From NCBI GenBank assembly GCA_041874755.1, contig CP102611.1:310001-374000 (forward strand): DNA of 64,000 bases. Direction: 5' to 3'. Below the pieces are notes generated by a model, which saw nothing but the letters and a program-made list of their open reading frames with translations, did not search any database and was not told where the DNA came from. Below are positions 26,401 to 37,208 of this stretch, in pieces. Position 1 is the stretch's first letter. Each line of letters opens with the position of its first letter. The position numbers and the translations under genes are program-made. Source of the stretch: Chitinibacter sp. SCUT-21 (GTDB lineage Bacteria > Pseudomonadota > Gammaproteobacteria > Burkholderiales > Chitinibacteraceae).

Positions 26401-28545
26401 TTATTCAGCCGCAGGTGCTTCTTCTACCGCCGGAGCAGCCGCTGCCGCCTCATCGTTCAAAACTGCCTTAATCGACAAGCGAATACGACCTTTCTCATCT
26501 TGCTCGATCACTTTCACGCGAACGATTTGACCTTCTTGCAAATGGTCAGCAACATTAGCGATACGTTCATTCGCAATTTGGCTAATGTGAACCAAACCAT
26601 CTTTACCTGGCATGATAGAAACGATCGCGCCAACGTTTTTGTCGAGGATCTTAACTACCGGGCCTTCGTAAACACGGCCAATTTCAACTTCAGCTGTGAT
26701 TTCTTCGATACGACGACGCGCTTCAGTAGCGCCCTCTGCCGAGACAGAAGCAATCGTAATCGTGCCATCTTCGCTGATATCGATTTGCGTGCCGGTTTCT
26801 TCGGTCAATGAACGAATTACCGCGCCGCCTTTACCGATTACATCACGAATCTTCTCTGGATTGATTTTCATCGTGTACAGACGTGGCGCATGCTCGCTCA
26901 CTTCTTCACGAGCGCCATCCAGAGCGCCTTTCATGATGCCGATGATATGGATACGGCCTTCTTTAGCCTGATCCAAGGCAACCGACATGATCTCTTTGGT
27001 AATGCCAGTGATCTTGATGTCCATTTGCAGCGCAGTAATACCGTTTTCTGTACCTGCCACTTTAAAGTCCATATCACCCAGATGATCTTCGTCACCCAAG
27101 ATGTCCGACAATACCGCGAACGCGCTGCCTTCTTTGATCAAGCCCATTGCGATACCCGCAACGTGGTTTTTCATTGGCACACCCGCGTCCATCAAGGCCA
27201 AGCACCCGCCACATACCGACGCCATTGAAGACGAACCGTTTGATTCAGTAATTTCAGACACCACGCGCATTGAGTACGCGAAGTCTTCTTTACTTGGCAA
27301 CATTGCAACCAAGGCACGTTTAGCCAAACGGCCATGACCGATTTCGCGACGTTTTGGCACGCCTACACGGCCCGTTTCACCCGTCGAGTACGGTGGGAAG
27401 TTGTAATGCAGCATGAAGTTATCAGTGTAACCACCATGCAATGCATCAATCTTCTGCTCATCCAGCTTGGTACCCAGCGTTGCAGCCGCAATCGCTTGCG
27501 TTTCACCGCGAGTAAACAACACCGAACCGTGTGCACGTGGCAATACGCCAGTGCGGATAGAAATTGGGCGTACAGTGCGGGTATCACGGCCGTCGATACG
27601 CGGCTCACCATTCAAAATTTGGCCACGAACGACTTCAGCTTCCAAGCCCTTGAAAATTGATTTGATTTCATTAGCTTCGAGCGTACCGGTTTCTTCAGTA
27701 ATCAACGCAGCTTTTACCAAAGCCCAAGTTTCGTTAATTTTCTGAGTACGGGCTTGTTTTTGGCGAATCTTGAACGCTTGCGCAACGCCTTCAGCGGCGA
27801 TGGCGCGTACTTTAGCGATCAACTCTTCGTTCTTAACTGGCGCATTCCACTCAAGCAATTCTGGGTTAACTTCATCAGCCAACTCGTTAATTGCATTGAT
27901 CGCCACTTGCATTTGTTCGTGACCGAATACCACCGCGCCCAACATAATGCTTTCAGACAATTCGTTGGCTTCAGACTCAACCATCAATACCGCTTGACTA
28001 GTACCTGCAACAACCAAGTCCATTTGGCTATTTGGCATTTCAGACAAGTCTGGACACAATACGTATTCGTCGTTGATGTAACCCACGCGTGCAGCGCCGA
28101 TTGGGCCGTCAAATGGCACACCTGACAAGACCAGCGCGGCAGAAGCACCGATCATCGCAGGGATATCTGAATCAACTTCAGGATTAATCGACATCACCGT
28201 CGCGATGATTTGGATGTCGTTATAGAAACCTTCAGGGAACAGAGGACGGATAGGACGGTCGATCAGACGACTCGTCAGAATTTCTTTCTCGCTAGGCTTA
28301 CCTTCGCGCTTAAAGAAGCCCCCAGGGATTTTACCAGCAGCATAAGTACGCTCTTGGTAATCAACGGTCAACGGGAAGAAGTCTTGACCTGGCTTCACAT
28401 CACGCGCAGCAACCACAGTCACCAGAACGCAAGTGTCGTCCATGTTAACCATAACCGCGCCAGAAGCTTGACGTGCGATTTCACCAGTTTCGATGGTGAC
28501 GTTGTGTTTACCAAAGGTAAAAGATTTGCTGAATTTATTGAACAC
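26401..28545 (-). CDS. pnp: Polyribonucleotide nucleotidyltransferase (PNPase)
   Basis: 3'-5' phosphorolytic exoribonuclease and degradosome component. Two RNase PH domains are present: the first with [24 protein letters not shown], the second with [20 protein letters not shown] and [20 protein letters not shown] domain ([20 protein letters not shown]) and an S1 domain ([11 protein letters not shown] ... [12 protein letters not shown]) follow. Length is 714 residues. It follows rpsO, the conserved order, and its leader contains a long stem. Confidence 0.97.
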   Translation of the reverse strand: MFNKFSKSFTFGKHNVTIETGEIARQASGAVMVNMDDTCVLVTVVAARDVKPGQDFFPLTVDYQERTYAAGKIPGGFFKREGKPSEKEILTSRLIDRPIRPLFPEGFYNDIQIIATVMSINPEVDSDIPAMIGASAALVLSGVPFDGPIGAARVGYINDEYVLCPDLSEMPNSQMDLVVAGTSQAVLMVESEANELSESIMLGAVVFGHEQMQVAINAINELADEVNPELLEWNAPVKNEELIAKVRAIAAEGVAQAFKIRQKQARTQKINETWALVKAALITEETGTLEANEIKSIFKGLEAEVVRGQILNGEPRIDGRDTRTVRPISIRTGVLPRAHGSVLFTRGETQAIAAATLGTKLDEQKIDALHGGYTDNFMLHYNFPPYSTGETGRVGVPKRREIGHGRLAKRALVAMLPSKEDFAYSMRVVSEITESNGSSSMASVCGGCLALMDAGVPMKNHVAGIAMGLIKEGSAFAVLSDILGDEDHLGDMDFKVAGTENGITALQMDIKITGITKEIMSVALDQAKEGRIHIIGIMKGALDGAREEVSEHAPRLYTMKINPEKIRDVIGKGGAVIRSLTEETGTQIDISEDGTITIASVSAEGATEARRRIEEITAEVEIGRVYEGPVVKILDKNVGAIVSIMPGKDGLVHISQIANERIANVADHLQEGQIVRVKVIEQDEKGRIRLSIKAVLNDEAAAAAPAVEEAPAAE

Positions 28546-28637
28546 GTTCTGTCCTTTTTCAATGTATCTGCGACCAAGATAATGTTTTATTGCTGCGATG
28601 GGGGTCAGCCATAGTCTTCATACTGCCGATGACGATG

Positions 28638-28694
28638 CCCAAGGCCGATTCCGGCACAACTAGCCTTTGCCCCACCGCCGGAATCGCTATTGGG
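28638..28694 (-). promoter_or_regulatory. Long stem-loop in the pnp leader, candidate RNase III site
   Basis: CGATTCCGGC and GCCGGAATCG pair perfectly over 10 bases, and beyond a 3-base internal loop CCCAA pairs with TTGGG. The stem is in the untranslated leader about 100 bases before the pnp start. In E. coli, RNase III cleaves a stem at this place and PNPase then represses its own mRNA; the same mechanism is inferred. Confidence 0.55.
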
Positions 28695-28737
28695 TGAAAG
28701 CAAAGAATTTGAATTGGATTAGAAAAACAGGGAGCAG

Positions 28738-28770
28738 AAATGAAAAAGTCGCAGCTTTAGGCTGCGACTT
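28738..28770 (-). terminator. Rho-independent terminator after rpsO
   Basis: AAGTCGCAGC/GCTGCGACTT form a 10-bp stem with a 5-base loop and TTTTTC tail on the minus strand. Read-through would supply pnp, as in other bacteria. Confidence 0.85.
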
Positions 28771-28779
28771 TGAGCTGAA

Positions 28780-29049
28780 TTACTTACGCAGACCCAGCTT
28801 AGCAATCACGTTGCGGTAGCTGTCTACGTTAGTGCGTTTGAGGTAGTCCAACAAACGGCGACGACGAGAAACCAATTTCAACAAACCACGACGAGAGTGG
28901 TGATCTTTTTTGTGTTCTTTGAAGTGAGGCGTCAGATCGTTGATGCGTGCAGTCAACAATGCGATTTGAACTTCAGAAGAACCAGTATCGCCAGCAGCGT
29001 GTTGGAACTCTTTAACGATTTCAGCTTTTTGTGCAACAGTTACAGTCAT
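28780..29049 (-). CDS. rpsO: 30S ribosomal protein S15
   Basis: Primary binder of the central domain of 16S r[37 protein letters not shown] block and [11 protein letters not shown] are diagnostic. The correct start is the ATG at 29049 ([12 protein letters not shown]), with GGAG upstream, giving the standard 89 residues; the frame upstream is not part of the protein. Confidence 0.96.
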   Translation of the reverse strand: MTVTVAQKAEIVKEFQHAAGDTGSSEVQIALLTARINDLTPHFKEHKKDHHSRRGLLKLVSRRRRLLDYLKRTNVDSYRNVIAKLGLRK

Positions 29050-29133
29050 TTTACTACTCCATAAAAGGCAGCCAGATGGCCACCATAGACAAGCTAAATT
29101 GAGCATGACCCCAACAAAGCTCCATTAGCTGCT

Positions 29134-30051
29134 TCAGGACGCAACTTGCGCCGTAGACAGCAGACGTTTGGATCGCAGCACGCCATCAGCGCCCACTTCA
29201 CCCAAACCGATAAACCGTGCATTATCCTGCTTTTGCGCGGCGCCGTAAAGTTTTACTTCACCCCGCACGTCGGTCTTGGCATCCCGCACAGGCATGCCGT
29301 GACAGATTTTTTCGACCTGCTCGTCACTTAAATTCATGCTCGGTAGATTGCTCAATAAAGAATCGGCGGACAAGAGCAATTGCTCACGCGCATCCATTTC
29401 CAACGCAATGAACTCATCCAGCGAAATCGCATCTTCGAGTTTAAATCCACCGGTCAGCGTTCTGCGCAAACCTGTTAGGTATGCACCGCAACCCAAAGCC
29501 TCACCTAAGTCCTGAGCCAATACCCTAATGTACGTACCTTTCGAGCAACGCACATCGATCACTAAGTCAGGAGCTTGATACGAAATAAGCTCGATATCGT
29601 AAATCGTAATCTCGCGTGATTTACGCTCCAACTCGATACCCTCACGGGCATATTCGTACATCGGTTTACCAGCAACCTTGAGCGCGGAATACATCGGTGG
29701 AGTTTGCTGAATTGGACCAATAAACTTGGCAATCGCCGCCTTAACCGCATCAATAGAATCAGGCGCCACACCAGTTACGGTAATTTCACCTTCGGCATCC
29801 AAGGTCGTCGATGTCTCGCCAAATCGCACATGAGCACGATAAGCCTTATCCGCATCCAACATGCGCTGGGCAAATTTAGTCGCCTCGCCAAAACACAGCG
29901 GCAACAAACCCGTGGCATACGGATCGAGCACGCCAGTATGGCCGCCTTTTTCTGCCTGCAGCAACCAGCGGCATTTATTCAAAGCGCCAGTACTACTAAA
30001 ACCAAACGGCTTGTCGAGCAGCAAAACGCCGTCGAGTTTACGCTTGGCCAT
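29134..30051 (-). CDS. truB: tRNA pseudouridine synthase B (U55)
   Basis: Makes pseudouridine 55 in the T-arm of tRNAs. LDGVLLLDKPFGFSST and GVLDPYATGLLPLCFGEATK hold the catalytic Asp; CSKGTYIRVLAQDLGEALGCGAYLTGLRR is the conserved second block (in two parts: CSKGTYIRVLAQ and GCGAYLTGLRR). Length is 305 residues with a PUA-like C-terminal domain. Its ATG overlaps the end of rbfA by 14 bases. A copy of the 45-bp GTAT/ATACCC spacing falls inside this gene (29479-29523). Confidence 0.95.
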   Translation of the reverse strand: MAKRKLDGVLLLDKPFGFSSTGALNKCRWLLQAEKGGHTGVLDPYATGLLPLCFGEATKFAQRMLDADKAYRAHVRFGETSTTLDAEGEITVTGVAPDSIDAVKAAIAKFIGPIQQTPPMYSALKVAGKPMYEYAREGIELERKSREITIYDIELISYQAPDLVIDVRCSKGTYIRVLAQDLGEALGCGAYLTGLRRTLTGGFKLEDAISLDEFIALEMDAREQLLLSADSLLSNLPSMNLSDEQVEKICHGMPVRDAKTDVRGEVKLYGAAQKQDNARFIGLGEVGADGVLRSKRLLSTAQVAS

Positions 30052-30421
30052 CGTCGTCTTGCGCCTTTGGCAAATCGTTTGCTTCTTGAATCTTGCGCGC
30101 CAAATTCATGCCGTATTCAATCGACACGTCATATTCAAAGTGCAACTCAGGCATTTTGTACAAAGAAATACCGCGTGAAATTTGCGCGCGCAAAAAGCCT
30201 TTTGCACGCAATAGCAAAGCAGCGATTTCGTCACGCAAAGCCTCATCACCCATAAAGGTGTAGAAAATCTTAGCGTGCGAGTAGTCGCGCGTCACTTCAA
30301 CGTCGGTGATCGTGATTAGCGATGCTTGTGGATGATCCAACTCAGCACGAATCACTTGCGCCAAATCGCGCTGGATTTGCTGCGCCACGCGATCAGCACG
30401 GGTAAATTGCTTATTAGCCAT
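30038..30421 (-). CDS. rbfA: Ribosome-binding factor A
   Basis: Late 30S maturation factor that acts on the 5' end of 16S rRNA. RADRVAQQIQRDLAQVI, TITDVEVTRDYSHAKIFYTF and the C-terminal KMPELHFEYDVSIEYG are the family blocks. I chose the ATG at 30421 (MANKQFTR); one four codons upstream is possible. About 127 residues. Confidence 0.95.
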   Translation of the reverse strand: MANKQFTRADRVAQQIQRDLAQVIRAELDHPQASLITITDVEVTRDYSHAKIFYTFMGDEALRDEIAALLLRAKGFLRAQISRGISLYKMPELHFEYDVSIEYGMNLARKIQEANDLPKAQDDDGQA

Positions 30422-30482
30422 ATTTTTCCGCATATTTTAGGCGCCGCATCGTTTCCAAATACCGACTTAGCGCGCGGTTTAT

Positions 30483-30528
30483 AAAATGCAAAAAGCGCAA
30501 GCACCGATCGTTTGATCCGCCTTGCGCT
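30483..30528 (-). terminator. Terminator-like hairpin between infB and rbfA
   Basis: AGCGCAAG and CTTGCGCT pair across a 19-base loop and are followed on the minus strand by TTTTTGCATTTTAT. It lies within an operon that is usually continuous, so it is probably a partial terminator or processing site. Confidence 0.55.
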
Positions 30529-30571
30529 ATATCAGCGGAGCCAGCTCAGCTAACTCCGCCCTTTTCACCGA

Positions 30572-33295
30572 TTACAATGTACGAGCAACTTCGATCACTT
30601 CGAAGATTTCCAACTGGTCGCCCACTTGCAAATCGTTGTAGTTCTTCAGCTGCAAGCCACACTCAAAGCCGGCTTTAACTTCTTTCGCTTCATCTTTAAA
30701 GCGCTTGAGGTTTTCCAACTCGCCAGTATGGATAACGGTGTTGTTGCGCAGTACGCGAACGCCTGCTGAACGTTTCACCAAGCCTTCCATTACCAAGCAA
30801 CCTGCAATCGTGCCGACTTTAGATACGGTGAAGACCTGACGGATTTCAACCATACCCAAGATTTGCTCACGACGCTCTGGCGCCAACATACCTGACAAGG
30901 CCGCTTTCACGTCATCAACCGCATCGTAAATGATGTTGTAGTAACGCAGATCAACGCCTTCAGCTTCAGCCAGCTTGCGCGCAGCCGCGTCAGCACGGAC
31001 GTTAAAGCCGATAACCACAGCTTTCGATGCCAAGGCCAAGTTAACGTCAGACTCAGAAATACCACCCACCGCGCAATGCAGAACTTGAACGCGAACTTCG
31101 GCGGTCGATAGTTTTTGCAAGCTTTGCGCCAAAGCCTCTGAAGAGCCCTGTACGTCGGCTTTGATGATGATAGGCAAGTTTTGTACTTCGCCTTCGGCCA
31201 TCTGAGCAAACATGTTTTCCAGTTTTGACGCTTGCTGGCGAGCAAATTTCACATCACGGAATTTACCTTGACGGAACAAGGCGATTTCACGTGCTTTCTT
31301 CTCGTCAGCCAAGACCATTGCGTCTTCACCAGCGGCCGGCACTTCTGACAAGCCCAAGATTTCCACTGGAATTGAAGGGCCTGCTTCGTTAATTTGCTTG
31401 CCGTTTTCGTCGAGCATCGCACGAATACGACCGTAAACTTGACCTGCCAATACAGTGTCGCCCTTGCGCAATGTACCAGACTGAACCAGCATCGATGCAA
31501 CAGGACCACGGCCTTTATCCAGACGAGCCTCGATCACGATACCTTTAGCTGGGCCATCAACTGGCGCAGTCAATTCCAATACTTCAGCTTGCAACAAGAT
31601 TGCGTCGAGCAACTCGTCAATACCCAAACCTTTTTTCGCCGAAACTGGCACGAACTGGGTTTCACCACCCCATTCTTCTGGCACAACTTCTTGCGCCACC
31701 AGTTCTTGCTGAATACGCTCAAGATTGGCTTCAGGCTTATCGATCTTATTGACTGCAACCACAATCGGCACACCCGCCGCTTTCGCGTGGTGGATCGCCT
31801 CAATTGTTTGCGGCATTACGCCGTCGTCGGCCGCAACCACCAAGACCACGATATCCGTCAATTTCGCACCACGAGCACGCATCGCGGTAAACGCTTCGTG
31901 ACCTGGCGTATCGAGGAAGGTAATCATGCCCTTGCCGGTTTCAACGTGGTAAGCACCGATATGCTGAGTAATACCACCCGCCTCACCTGCAGCCACTTTC
32001 GCGCGACGAATGTAGTCAAGCAGCGATGTTTTACCGTGGTCAACGTGACCCATCACAGTAACAACTGGTGCGCGCGAAATTTGTGCGTGATCTGATTTCT
32101 CTTCGTCGCCCAAATAGGTCTCAGGATCGTCCAGCTTCGCCGCTTTCGGAATATGGCCCATTTCTTCAACGACGATCATCGCTGTTTCTTGGTCCAGCAC
32201 CTGGTTGATCGTCACCATCATGCCCATTTTCATCAGCGTTTTTACAACTTCAACGCCTTTAACCGCCATCTTGTGCGCAAGATCAGCTACAGAAATGGTT
32301 TCTGGCACATCAACTTCATGCGTTACTGGCTCAGTTGGGGCCTGGAAGGCGTGAGCATTATTATCATGCTGCTGCGACTGTTTTTTGCCGCCTTTTTTAC
32401 TCTTCCAATCATTACCCGTATCGCCGCCACGCGTTTTGATACCTTTTTTATTACGACCATCGTTCCAGCCGCCTTTTTCATCCTTCTTCGGAGAATTACC
32501 AGCTTTTTTATCGGCTGGTTTAGCCGCAGCCGGTGCTGGCGCAGCTTTTTCTGGCGCTTGCATTGGCGTGTCTTTCGGACGTCGGAAATCTACGCGCGCA
32601 CCGATACGTGGGCGATCATTCTCATGACCTGGCTTCACATGTGGCTTCACCGCAGGCTTAGCAGCGGGAGCAGGCTCAGCCTTCACTTCTGGCTTGGCTT
32701 CTACTTTTGCCTCTTCCTTCGCTTCAACTTTAGCCTCTGGTTTTGGCTCAGCTTTCGCTGGCGCTGGCGCAGCTTCTACTTTTGCTTCAACTGGCGTAGC
32801 AGCAACTTCAGCCTTAGCTGGTTCAGCAGCTTTGGCTTCGCGATTTTGCTTGGCGCGCATCTCGGCAGCTTGGCGCTCAGCCAATTCGTTTTGGCGTTTC
32901 GCTTGCGCTTCACGAGCTTGGCGTTCAGCCTCATCAATCACAGGGGCTGATGGCGCAGTTGCAGCTGGCGCAACAGGTGCAGCTTGTGCTGCTGCCATTA
33001 CTTCAGGCGCAACAACACGCTTTTTGCGCACTTCAACTTGAATTGTTTTGGCTTTACCAGTCGCGTCGGTTTTGCGAATTTCAGTCGTTTCTTTGCGTGC
33101 AATTGTGATTTTCGGTTTATCACCAGCAGCGCCGTGCTTTTGTTTCAAATGATCCAGCAAACGCGCCTTATCTTCAGCCGTCAATGTATCTTCAGCATTG
33201 CGTTTTTCAACGCCAGCCGCACGCAATTGCTCGATTAACTCTTGCGTCGGCATTTTTAATTCAGCAGCAAATTGGCTGACTTTGGGTTCACTCAT
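30572..33295 (-). CDS. infB: Translation initiation factor IF-2
   Basis: GTPase that positions initiator tRNA on the 30S subunit. The N-terminus has the IF2_N motif ([19 protein letters not shown]), then a long Lys/Ala/Glu/Pro-rich linker (about residues 95-300) and a second IF2_N-like part. The G domain (about 405-570) has [31 protein letters not shown] and VAVNKIDK. Domains II-IV end at VIEVARTL. The 907 residues include a linker typical of betaproteobacteria. Confidence 0.97.
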   Translation of the reverse strand: MSEPKVSQFAAELKMPTQELIEQLRAAGVEKRNAEDTLTAEDKARLLDHLKQKHGAAGDKPKITIARKETTEIRKTDATGKAKTIQVEVRKKRVVAPEVMAAAQAAPVAPAATAPSAPVIDEAERQAREAQAKRQNELAERQAAEMRAKQNREAKAAEPAKAEVAATPVEAKVEAAPAPAKAEPKPEAKVEAKEEAKVEAKPEVKAEPAPAAKPAVKPHVKPGHENDRPRIGARVDFRRPKDTPMQAPEKAAPAPAAAKPADKKAGNSPKKDEKGGWNDGRNKKGIKTRGGDTGNDWKSKKGGKKQSQQHDNNAHAFQAPTEPVTHEVDVPETISVADLAHKMAVKGVEVVKTLMKMGMMVTINQVLDQETAMIVVEEMGHIPKAAKLDDPETYLGDEEKSDHAQISRAPVVTVMGHVDHGKTSLLDYIRRAKVAAGEAGGITQHIGAYHVETGKGMITFLDTPGHEAFTAMRARGAKLTDIVVLVVAADDGVMPQTIEAIHHAKAAGVPIVVAVNKIDKPEANLERIQQELVAQEVVPEEWGGETQFVPVSAKKGLGIDELLDAILLQAEVLELTAPVDGPAKGIVIEARLDKGRGPVASMLVQSGTLRKGDTVLAGQVYGRIRAMLDENGKQINEAGPSIPVEILGLSEVPAAGEDAMVLADEKKAREIALFRQGKFRDVKFARQQASKLENMFAQMAEGEVQNLPIIIKADVQGSSEALAQSLQKLSTAEVRVQVLHCAVGGISESDVNLALASKAVVIGFNVRADAAARKLAEAEGVDLRYYNIIYDAVDDVKAALSGMLAPERREQILGMVEIRQVFTVSKVGTIAGCLVMEGLVKRSAGVRVLRNNTVIHTGELENLKRFKDEAKEVKAGFECGLQLKNYNDLQVGDQLEIFEVIEVARTL

Positions 33296-33313
33296 AGATT
33301 ACTCTCCCGCGCC

Positions 33314-34786
33314 TTAAGCGAACCAATGTTCGCGCGCTTTCATGATTAGTTGTTTGGCGGCTTCTGCGTCGATACCTGTCATTTCAGTTAATTCATCGAC
33401 AGCCAACTCTGCCAAATCATCACGGGTATGTATGTCGTTCTCAGCCAATGTAGCAGCCAAGTCTGGCGTCATACCTTCCAGCGTTTTCAGGTCTTCCGAC
33501 TGGTGCTCCAGTTTTTCTTCACGCACAATCGCTTGCGTTAGCAAAGCGTCACGTGCACGAGAGCGCAGCTCGTTTACGGTTTCTTCATCAAACGCTTCAA
33601 TTTCCAACATCTCGTTCAACGGCACATACGCCACTTCTTCTAGCGTATTGAAGCCTTCCTGAACCAGTACATTGGCCACATCTTCATCAATATCGAGCGC
33701 TTGAACAAACAAGGCACGCACTTTGGTGAATTCTTCTTCGTGTTTTTGCTCGGCCTGATCCACGGTCATGATGTTCAGTTTCCAGCCAGTTAGTTCGGCT
33801 GCCAACTTCACATTCTGACCACCACGACCAATCGCCATCGCTAGATTGTCTTCATCAACCACTACATCCATGCTGTGATTGTCTTCATCAACGATGATCG
33901 AGTTCACTTCGGCAGGTGACAACGCGTTAATCGCAAACTGCGCTGCATCGCTCGACCACAACACGATATCAACGCGCTCGCCAGCCAATTCATTGCTAAC
34001 GGCATTGACACGAGTGCCGCGCACGCCGATACATGTACCTTGTGGGTCAACACGCTGATCGTTCGACTTCACAGCGATTTTGGCACGCATACCAGGGTCG
34101 CGCGCAACGCCTTTTAGCTCGATCAGGTTGTTTTCGATTTCTGGCACTTCCAATTCAAACAACTTGGCCATAAATTCAGGCGCCACACGGCTCAACACCA
34201 ATTGTGGGCCACGACCCATGCGGTCGATACGTAACAAGAACGCTTTAATGCGATCGCCAACGCGCAAATTTTCTTTTGGAATCATCTGATCGCGCGGCAA
34301 AATGGCTTCGAGCTTACCCATCTCGATAATGGCATTGCCACGTTCGATGCGCTTAATGCTGCCAGAAATAATGTGCTCACGGCGCTGCAAAAAGTCGTTC
34401 AGATTTTGCTCGCGCTCAGCGTCACGGATTTTTTGCAAAATCACTTGCTTAGCCGCTTGCGCGCCTATGCGACCAAATTCGATAGGCTCTAACTCAACTT
34501 CCCACACATCGCCGACTTTCAAGTCTGCGCTGTAGTCTGGCGCATCAGTAATAGCGATTTGGCGAGAAGGCTCTTCGTGATCGTTATCTTCAACCACTTC
34601 CCATACTCGGAAACTGCGATGCACGCCGGTTACACGATCAATCGAAACGCGAATTTCAACTTCTTCTTCGTAACGTTTTTTTGTAGCAGAAGCCAGCGCC
34701 ATTTCTAATGCGCCAAAAACAACTTCTTTTGCAACATTCTTTTCGTGCGCAAGTGCTTCAACGAGCACTAGAATTTCACGATTCAT
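33314..34786 (-). CDS. nusA: Transcription termination/antitermination factor NusA
   Basis: Elongation factor that binds RNA polymerase and modulates pausing, termination and antitermination. The N-terminal domain ([28 protein letters not shown]), an S1 domain ([20 protein letters not shown]), two KH domains ([22 protein letters not shown] and [19 protein letters not shown]) and two C-terminal acidic helix-hairpin repeats are all present. Length is 490 residues. It lies between rimP and infB, the standard order. Confidence 0.97.
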   Translation of the reverse strand: MNREILVLVEALAHEKNVAKEVVFGALEMALASATKKRYEEEVEIRVSIDRVTGVHRSFRVWEVVEDNDHEEPSRQIAITDAPDYSADLKVGDVWEVELEPIEFGRIGAQAAKQVILQKIRDAEREQNLNDFLQRREHIISGSIKRIERGNAIIEMGKLEAILPRDQMIPKENLRVGDRIKAFLLRIDRMGRGPQLVLSRVAPEFMAKLFELEVPEIENNLIELKGVARDPGMRAKIAVKSNDQRVDPQGTCIGVRGTRVNAVSNELAGERVDIVLWSSDAAQFAINALSPAEVNSIIVDEDNHSMDVVVDEDNLAMAIGRGGQNVKLAAELTGWKLNIMTVDQAEQKHEEEFTKVRALFVQALDIDEDVANVLVQEGFNTLEEVAYVPLNEMLEIEAFDEETVNELRSRARDALLTQAIVREEKLEHQSEDLKTLEGMTPDLAATLAENDIHTRDDLAELAVDELTEMTGIDAEAAKQLIMKAREHWFA

Positions 34787-34879
34787 TGATATTTTCCTCC
34801 GGCGTCATGCTGTGCCAAATAGTCGGGCAAACTGAAAAACTGCGGTGTAAAGCGAGCGGCCATTGAAATTGCAGCGGGA

Positions 34880-35314
34880 TTAAAACTGCGGCTCAATACG
34901 CACACGATCAATCTGTGACAGTGGCAGATTCAAGACCTCACCATTCACATCAACCACCACACACTCATCGACCAAACCCTTAAGCTGGCCAACCAAATTG
35001 CGACGGCGATCCGGCAGCGGCAAGCGCAGCTTTACTTTCACCATCTGTCCGGCAAATCGTTCAAAATCAGCCGGCTTTTTAATTAGACGATCCAAACCTG
35101 GTGACGACACCTCCAAGCGCTCGTAAGGGATTTCTTCCACCATAAACAAACGCGTCAAGTGATTACTCACTGCAACGCAGTCGTCAATGGTTACGCCGCC
35201 ATCTTTGTCGATGAAAATGCGCATCAAGCCATTTGCACCGAGCTCAAAATCGACCAGCTCGTAGCCCAAACCCGGCAGGGTGCTATCCAACACTGTCTGT
35301 AAATTAACCGCCAT
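34880..35314 (-). CDS. rimP: Ribosome maturation factor RimP
   Basis: Assists 30S assembly. LGYELVDFELGANGLMRIFIDKDGGVTIDDCVAVS and the block EVSSPGLDRLIKKPADFERFAG are diagnostic (shown here in part). I chose the ATG at 35314 (MAVNLQTVL), giving about 144 residues; the frame upstream to 35365 lacks family similarity. First gene of the rimP-nusA-infB-rbfA-truB operon. Confidence 0.94.
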   Translation of the reverse strand: MAVNLQTVLDSTLPGLGYELVDFELGANGLMRIFIDKDGGVTIDDCVAVSNHLTRLFMVEEIPYERLEVSSPGLDRLIKKPADFERFAGQMVKVKLRLPLPDRRRNLVGQLKGLVDECVVVDVNGEVLNLPLSQIDRVRIEPQF

Positions 35315-35468
35315 GTATCTTTTTTGCTCCAGAAACAAAAAATGGGCTGCAATACCTGCGCCCATTTGTAAGCACTCCCCAGCCCGCGCACTAACACGGA
35401 ACTATGAGATTTTTTTCGATTCTAACAGAAACTCTCAGCTAACGAAACACCACTTACTCGCAAATCAG

Positions 35469-35498
35469 TTGAATTAAAACGCCGTTTGCCCCTACATT
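35469..35498 (+). promoter_or_regulatory. Possible promoter of fadD
   Basis: TTGAAT and TACATT are 18 bases apart, 26 bases before the fadD ATG; AAGGAG lies at 35510. No FadR-type operator is obvious to me. Confidence 0.4.
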
Positions 35499-35523
35499 AG
35501 AAAAGTCGCAAGGAGATTACCCG

Positions 35524-37191
35524 ATGAGTACCCAAGAAAAAGTGTGGTTGGCCAACTATCAAACAGGCGTAAGCGACCAAGTTCAACTGAATGAATTCGC
35601 ATCCATCCCAGAAGTCATCGAGCAAAGTGTAAAAAAATTCGCCGACCGCGACGCGTTTATTAATATGGGCAAAGCCATTAGCTATCGGGAGCTAGACACC
35701 CTCTCCGCCCAGTTTGCCGCATATTTACAACAAGTACTAAAACTACCACGCGGCTCACGCGTTGCGGTGATGCTGCCCAATTTACTGCAATATCCGATTG
35801 CCATTTTCGGCATTTTACGAGCGGGTCATGTAGTGGTAAATGTTAACCCACTCTACACACCACGCGAACTTGCACACCAGTTAATTGATTCAGGCGCCGA
35901 AACCATCGTTATTCTGGCCAACTTTGCCCACACACTTGAAGGCGTTATCAGCCAAACTCATGTCAAGCACACCATTGTGTGCGAAATTGGCGATTTACTG
36001 GGCTTTCCAAAGCGACTCATCATCAACGCAGCAGTCCGCTACATCAAAAAAATGGTGCCTCAATATACCCTACCTGGGCATATTATTTTTAACCAAACAT
36101 TAAGTGATGGCAAACAGCATGCCCTTGAAAAAGTAAATCTAAACCACTCAGACCTAGCCTTCTTACAATACACTGGCGGCACCACTGGTGTTGCCAAAGG
36201 TGCGATGCTAACGCACGGCAATATCGTCGCCAATATGCAGCAGGCGCATGAATGGATACGTCCCCGCGTCGAAGAAGGCAAAGAAGTCATCATCACCGCA
36301 CTACCGCTTTATCACATCTTTTCACTCACAGCGAACTGCATGGTGTTTAGCAAAATTGGCGCAACGAATTTACTCATCACCAACCCACGTGACATCCCCG
36401 CGCTCGTTAAAACCATCGCGCAATATCCGGTCACCTGCATGACAGGCGTAAACACCCTGTTTAACGCCATGCTCAATAACGCAGAATTCTGTAAGCTAGA
36501 CTTTTCCAAATGGAAACTGGCACTGGGCGGTGGGATGGCAGTTCAACGCGCAGTAGCTGAGCGCTGGAAGAAAGTAACCGGCGTCACACTCGCAGAAGCC
36601 TATGGCTTAACTGAAACCTCGCCGGCAGCGATAATCAATCCCATCAACATTAAAGAATACAATGGCATGATCGGGCTACCCATCCCACAAACGGATGCGG
36701 AAATACGTGATAACACTGGCGCCGTACTCCCCGCCGGCCAAGCTGGCGAACTCTTTTTACGCGGACCTCAAGTGATGCTGGGCTACTGGCAAAGGCCAGA
36801 GGAAACCCAAGCCGTACTCGGTGAAGATGGTTTTTTAGCCACTGGCGACATTGCGGTCATGCACCCAAGCGGCTATTTCCAAATTGTTGATCGCAAAAAA
36901 GATATGGTGCTGGTATCGGGCTTTAATGTTTACCCAAATGAAATTGAAAATGTCGTAGCCGAGCTGGACGGCGTACTTGAAGTGGCCTGCATTGGCGTGC
37001 CTGATGATAAAACTGGCGAAGCGGTCAAAGTCATTATTGTAAAAAAAGACCCCAACTTAAGTAGCGACGCAGTAATCGATCACTGCCGTAAGAATCTAAC
37101 TAATTATAAAGTACCGCGCATTGTTGAATTTCGTGAAAGCCTACCCAAATCAAATGTGGGTAAAATACTGCGACGAGAATTGCGCGAATAA
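35524..37191 (+). CDS. fadD: Long-chain-fatty-acid--CoA ligase
   Basis: Activates long-chain fatty acids to acyl-CoA at the inner membrane for beta-oxidation or lipid synthesis. The AMP-binding P-loop is LQYTGGTTGVAKGAMLTHGN, followed by ALPLYHIFSLT, EAYGLTETSPAA and DRKKDMVLVSGFNVYPNEIEN, with the catalytic Lys near the end in PKSNVGKILRRELRE. Length is 555 residues. It has its own ribosome-binding site and is followed by pilU after 17 bases. That adjacency suggests co-transcription but not a common function. Confidence 0.93.
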   Translation: MSTQEKVWLANYQTGVSDQVQLNEFASIPEVIEQSVKKFADRDAFINMGKAISYRELDTLSAQFAAYLQQVLKLPRGSRVAVMLPNLLQYPIAIFGILRAGHVVVNVNPLYTPRELAHQLIDSGAETIVILANFAHTLEGVISQTHVKHTIVCEIGDLLGFPKRLIINAAVRYIKKMVPQYTLPGHIIFNQTLSDGKQHALEKVNLNHSDLAFLQYTGGTTGVAKGAMLTHGNIVANMQQAHEWIRPRVEEGKEVIITALPLYHIFSLTANCMVFSKIGATNLLITNPRDIPALVKTIAQYPVTCMTGVNTLFNAMLNNAEFCKLDFSKWKLALGGGMAVQRAVAERWKKVTGVTLAEAYGLTETSPAAIINPINIKEYNGMIGLPIPQTDAEIRDNTGAVLPAGQAGELFLRGPQVMLGYWQRPEETQAVLGEDGFLATGDIAVMHPSGYFQIVDRKKDMVLVSGFNVYPNEIENVVAELDGVLEVACIGVPDDKTGEAVKVIIVKKDPNLSSDAVIDHCRKNLTNYKVPRIVEFRESLPKSNVGKILRRELRE

Positions 37192-37208
37192 TACACAGAG
37201 GATTTGAA

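Noticed and set aside
31394..32095. 233-codon plus-strand frame opposite infB
   Set aside because: It lies entirely over the conserved GTPase domain on the other strand and has no ribosome-binding site or recognisable domain.
32153..32950. Long plus-strand frame rich in Phe, Arg and Trp opposite infB
   Set aside because: It is the shadow of the low-complexity Lys/Ala linker of IF-2; composition is implausible for a real protein.
33426..33474. GTAT and ATAC near each other inside nusA
   Set aside because: The spacing is 4 bases off 45, so it was not counted in the element family.
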